Assembly: GCA_034440615.1 (NCBI GenBank)
Contig: JAOTOM010004145.1
Location: forward strand, 124,001-188,000
Direction: 5' to 3'
Source: Ashinkailepas kermadecensis
Taxonomy: Eukaryota; Arthropoda; Thecostraca; Neolepadidae
DNA length: 64,000 bases
Every line of letters begins with the position of its first letter. The first letter of the stretch is position 1. The notes below the pieces were generated by a model. It was not told the origin of the DNA, did not search any database, and saw nothing but the letters and a program-made list of their open reading frames with translations. This document shows positions 60,408 through 64,000 of the stretch, piece after piece. The translations under genes were made by a program, and so were the position numbers.

Positions 60408-61243
60408 AGCAGCAAGAGATGTCTTGGCATCTGGTCTGGCTGAGGAGCTCACCCCAGCAGCAAGAGATGTCTTGGCATCTGGTCTGGCTGAGGAGCTCAC
60501 CCCAGCAGCAAGAGATGTCTTGGCATCTGGTCTGGCTGAGAGCTCACCCCAGCAGCAGAGATGTCTTGGCATCTGGTCTGGCTGAGGAGCTCACCCCAGC
60601 AGCAAGAGATGTCTTGGCATCTGGTCTGGCTGAGGAGCTCACCCCAGCAGCAGAGATGTCTTGGCATCTGGTCTGGCTTCACGCAGAAGATGTCTTGGCA
60701 TCTGGTCTGGCTGAGGAGCTCACCCCGCAGAAGAGATGTCTTGGCATCTGGTCTGGCTGAGGAGCTCACCCCAGCAGCAAGAGATGTCTTGGCATCTGGT
60801 CTGGCTGAAGCTCACCCCGCAGCAAGAGATGTCTTGGCATCTGGTCTGGCTGGGAGCTCACCCCAGCAGAAGAGATGTCTTGGCATCTGGTCTGGCTGAG
60901 AGCTCACCCCAGCAGCAAGAGATGTCTTGGCATCTGGTCTGGCTGAGGAGCTCACCCCAGCAGCAAGAGATGTCTTGGCATCTGGTCTGGCTGAGGAGCT
61001 CACCCCAGCAGCAAGAGATGTCTTGGCATCTGGTCTGGCTGAGGAGCTCACCCCAGCAGCAAGAGATGTCTTGGCATCTGGTCTGGCTGAGGAGCTCACC
61101 CCAGCAGCAAGAGATGTCTTGGCATCTGGTCTGGCTGAGGAGCTCACCCCAGCAGCAAGAGATGTCTTGGCATCTGGTCTGGCTGAGGAGCTCACCCCAG
61201 CAGCAAGAGATGTCTTGGCATCTGGTCTGGCTGAGGAGCTCAC
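60408..61243. repeat. 48 bp minisatellite, about 17 units
   Basis: The unit is CAAGAGATGTCTTGGCATCT, then GGTCTGGCTGAGGAGCTCACCCCAGCAG. Units after 60900 are perfect; earlier ones carry 1-10 bp deletions. The period of 48 gives open frames on both strands (EELTPAARDVLASGLA on plus, SSARPDAKTSLAAGV on minus). The frame changes at each indel and no start or splice context supports coding. Confidence 0.96.
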
Positions 61244-62150
61244 CTCAGCGCCACCGACGGCCGGCGAACGCTTCCGACGCCCGCGGCGCTGTCGGTCGCT
61301 AATCTGGCGCTCGCGCAGGGCGCAGCCGATGGCGGCGCGGCACCGCCGCAGGCCCGCACAACAATCGCACCTTGATGTGGTCTCGTAAAATCTGCATGCG
61401 CTCGTAACTCATCGCAACGGGCAGCGTGGTTGGCGGCGACGCCATTGTCGCGCTCGTCACCTGCCTTACTGCCCGCCGGGTACGAGCCGGCGTGGACGGC
61501 ATGAATAAAGCCCCGGCCGCCTGCCCAGTCAGAGGTACGCTCTGCCCAGGCGGCCCGGCCCGCCGGGCAGCAGTGCCACCTGCCCCGGGTGGCATGTCGA
61601 GGAGAGGTGCCGTCTGACCCGGCAGTCTGTCGCGGCAGAGGTGCAGCCTTCCCCAGCAGCCTGCCGAGGAGCAGTAAGCCCTGCCCCGGCAGGTTTGCCG
61701 AGACAGATGTACGTCCTGCCCAGATGGCCTGCCGAAGCGGAAACCGTCCCGCCCCTTGCGGCTTGTCGAGAAGGAGGTATGTCCTTCTCCGTCTGTGATC
61801 GGCGGCGCCGTAATGAGGTGTTGAGACGCGGAGGGAGGTGTGCTGTGGCGGCAGCTCCCCGGGGGCGGTGGACGTCATCAGGCGCGCGCGCCTGCCGTCG
61901 AGTCAGAGGCTCTGCGCTCCGCCAACGGCCGCCTCTGCCGGTGCACAGCCACGCCTGTCGCATCACATTCTGTCCACATGGCGACTCCATTCCCAGAGTA
62001 ATTAGCTGCACGGCACGGTGACTGCCAGTGGCGTGCCCAGGCGGCGACCAGGGCGGGCGACCTCCCGAAACGGTCTACTTACGAATGGAGACAAGGTGCT
62101 GCCGCGCTTGCTATTGAAAATAGGCACACATAAACTGGGTACATGAGGAG
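61244..62150. other. CpG-rich unique island
   Basis: CpG- and GC-rich unique DNA with a degenerate CCCGGCAG/CTGCCGAG repeat (61560-61780). It carries a weak candidate exon on minus (listed separately). If the ZEB-like exon is real, this island is about 13 kb upstream and is a candidate promoter region. Confidence 0.3.
61371..61445 (-). CDS. Weak candidate first coding exon
   Basis: An ATG at 61445 in good context (GACAATGG) opens 25 codons ending in SYERMQILRDHIK, followed by a possible donor GTGCGA at 61370. The peptide is protein-like, and spacing of Y, L and H mimics half a C2H2 finger, but cysteines and the last histidine are absent. It is on the same strand as, and upstream of, the ZEB-like exon. 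Its phase 0 end is compatible with the acceptor before 48531. The donor is not a strong match. No homology is known to me. Confidence 0.15.
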
Positions 62151-62279
62151 CGCAGCCTTTCATTTGTTCTTCCACTGCCCACCATGGGGAAGTGGGGTGG
62201 GGAGGTGAGAGACGATTCGTTCCCTCTTCTGTTGTAAGGCAGAGAAGCGAACATGTGGTTGGTCTCCCCGAAAACTTAG

Positions 62280-63200
62280 GTTCTGTCCACAATTGAATAG
62301 CCGAGCAAGGAGGCCTCCCAGGATGGCAGAAGAGGCCACGAAAAAAAATGAGAGGAGGCTAAGAAAAATGAGATGGGGATCCTGGGAGAGGAGAGGAGGC
62401 TCCAGAACACAAGGGGACTGGCAATATAGCCCAGGATGGAAGAGGGGAACCAAGACGTGAGAAGAGACCCATAATCTGGAGGGCCAGGACACAAGATATA
62501 CCATAACCATAACCATATACCATAACCAGGACACAAGAGGAGGCCCTGAGATGAGAAGAGAGGCCTTCGTGATGGAAAGATCACGAAGGCCCATGGAAGA
62601 GCACATGCCCCTAAGATGCGAGCGGAAGACTCTCGGTTAGAAGAGACGGCCCCAGGATGCAAGGAGGCCCTCACGATGGGTAAGGAGGCCTTCGGGAAAT
62701 GAGGCAAGGTTCCCGAGATGGCACAGAAGGCTCCAAATTTGAAGAAAAAAACTATGATAAACGAGGACGTTCCAAGGACGGGTAGGGGCCCCAGGATAGA
62801 GCAGACCCCTAAATTGGAAGAGGTCTCTAGAGAAGGGAAGTTCCGGGACGCTAGGAAGTCGGTATGCTAGGACGGGAGAGGAGGTCCATATAGAAGAGGC
62901 CTATAATTTAGGAGAGGTCTCTAGAGGAGAAGGAGAGTCCCGGGATGCTGGGAGGCCGGTATGCTAAGATGGGAGAGGTGGTCCATATAGAGGAGGTCCC
63001 TGTGGTGCAAGAGGAGGCCCAAGGACGGGCAAGGGGCCAATATTGAAGAGGAGGCTCCCAAGACGGACCAAAGGGCCCAACATTTGGAAGAGGAAGCCCA
63101 TGGGATAGGAGAGGAGGCCTCCAGGACATGAGGAGGCCTTCATGACAGGCAGGGAGTGAGCCAACAGGAAATGAAAGAAGGTTAAACGAGAGAAAAGGCC
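62280..63200. repeat. Decayed purine-rich tandem repeat with a 94 bp duplication
   Basis: It is rich in AGAGGAGGCCC and GATGGGAGAGG blocks at irregular spacing of about 25-35 bp. A clearer duplication with 94 bp offset starts AGAGGTCTCTAGAG at 62819 and 62913. It is strongly strand-asymmetric (G/A on plus). Confidence 0.7.
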
Positions 63201-63782
63201 CCTAGGATGACAGAAGGGGTTTATAAGATGGTGTCAGTGGGTGTGGACTGGAAGTAATCGCACAGAAAACTGTCCCTCTTGCTTGCAAGGTCTTTTGGGC
63301 TTCCGAACTCCTGACAGGGGGCTTTAATAGCGATGAGATGTCACTGAAGGTGGGTATTCATCTTCTTGCAGCAGAAGTGCATAAAACGAGCAATAAATAG
63401 GGAAACCACAATTAGACTCTCAAATTAAAGGAGGTTCTATTTGGGCTCGGGAAGCCACCTTCGGGGTCCCAATTGAAGAATTTGGAAGTGACTGATGACC
63501 TTGTGACTGCTCGATTGGCGAATGCTGTAGAGTCCTCCTAAATTGTCACGCTTCGCTGTCTATCCTGACTCCATCCGAATTCGTTTTCATTTGTATACAT
63601 TTCTCCCCTCCGAAACCATTGCCTGGGTGCGCCCCTGGTGACTGTCGTGACATCACATGAATGCTGAGACGTCACGTGGTGGTAAGGGGATCCGAGCGCG
63701 GCTGCACCAATCCAGTCGTACATCAGACGCGTTCTCACGATGTCGAGACGACATCTGCTGGTAGGTTAAGCAAGCACTGCCG
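63201..63782. other. Unique spacer
   Basis: Nothing recognisable in either strand. Confidence 0.4.
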
Positions 63783-64000
63783 CTGTGCCACCGCTGGCCG
63801 CATCACAACCACATTACTGGTCACAACACGGCCACGTCACTGGCTACGCCACGACAAGACCACCAGCCACATCACCCACCACATCACGGCCACGTCACTG
63901 GCCACATCACAATCACATTACTGGTCACATCACGGCCACGTCACTGGCTACATCACAACCACATTACTGGTCACAACACGGCCACGTCACTGGCTACGCC
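63783..64000. repeat. 46 bp minisatellite running off the window edge
   Basis: The unit is ACATCACAACCACATTACTG, then GTCACAACACGGCCACGTCACTGGCT. Starts at 63904 and 63950 give 46 bp. A shorter variant unit lies at about 63838-63900. The array is cut by the window end. Confidence 0.95.

Noticed and set aside
60341..61388. 16-residue repeat protein (EELTPAARDVLASGLA)
   Set aside because: Generated by the 48 bp array. The frame shifts at each deletion and the minus strand is also open.

Overview
This window is animal (eukaryotic) genomic DNA. It has no operons, no bacterial-type coding density and only one exon that I can identify. It does have tRNA-derived SINEs with target-site duplications, (TA)n, (CA)n and (AAT)n microsatellites, and an exceptional load of minisatellites: about 25 separate arrays that together cover roughly 19 kb, or about 30% of the window. 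CpG-rich unique islands alternate with AT-rich unique DNA. I cannot name the species. An invertebrate, possibly an arthropod, fits the SINE type, the minisatellite load and the exon, but this is a low-confidence guess.

The one recognisable coding piece is on the minus strand at about 48198-48480 (open to 48552). It is an acidic exon containing QEYMRRKDTAVIFPEP and ending at a GTAAGT donor. The motif closely resembles the conserved segment just before the first zinc fingers of the ZEB/zfh-1 transcription repressors, recalled as EEFLQQQDTAVIFPEAPEE in ZEB1. If that is right, sequence left of 48197 is downstream intron (no zinc-finger exon was seen, so the intron may exceed 48 kb) and sequence right of it is upstream intron or promoter. 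A weak candidate first coding exon on the same strand lies at 61371-61445.

Layout: 1-12.5 kb holds eight or more minisatellites (30, 21, 47, 33, 68, 40, about 66 and 13 bp units) separated by islands and AT-rich spacers. 12.5-17.1 kb is unique. 17.1-18.3 kb has a CAG/CGG-type tract and 35 and 38 bp arrays. 20.1-21.2 kb has a 28 bp array and a decayed repeat. 24.0-26.2 kb has a 64 bp triplicate and two SINEs. 27.5-28.35 kb has a CAGGTG cluster followed by a 30 bp array with 120 bp higher-order structure. 28.35-34.5 kb contains islands, a (CCCCGG)6 tract and a 32 bp array. 34.5-34.95 kb is a 40 bp array. A near-perfect hairpin lies at 35.41-35.50 kb and a SINE at 39.35 kb. 40.0-45.27 kb is a 5.3 kb satellite of 40 bp monomers. 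46.9-48.1 kb is a 33 bp array just inside the intron after the ZEB-like exon. 49.86-52.57 kb is an 88 bp array of about 31 units. Two tiny truncated SINE tails with target-site duplications lie at 53.66 and 54.52 kb. 59.2 kb has a SINE between two (TA)n tracts, 60.4-61.2 kb a 48 bp array, 62.3-63.2 kb a decayed purine-rich repeat, and 63.8 kb to the end a 46 bp array.

The most interesting coincidence is that the 88 bp array, 1.4-4 kb upstream of the ZEB-like exon, carries in nearly every unit a CACCT followed 10 bp later by CACCTG. That is the bipartite site class known for ZEB proteins. The 40 bp satellite on the other side also has one AGGTG/CACCT core per monomer. This may be chance sequence composition or a large sink of sites for the gene's own product; the sequence alone cannot decide.
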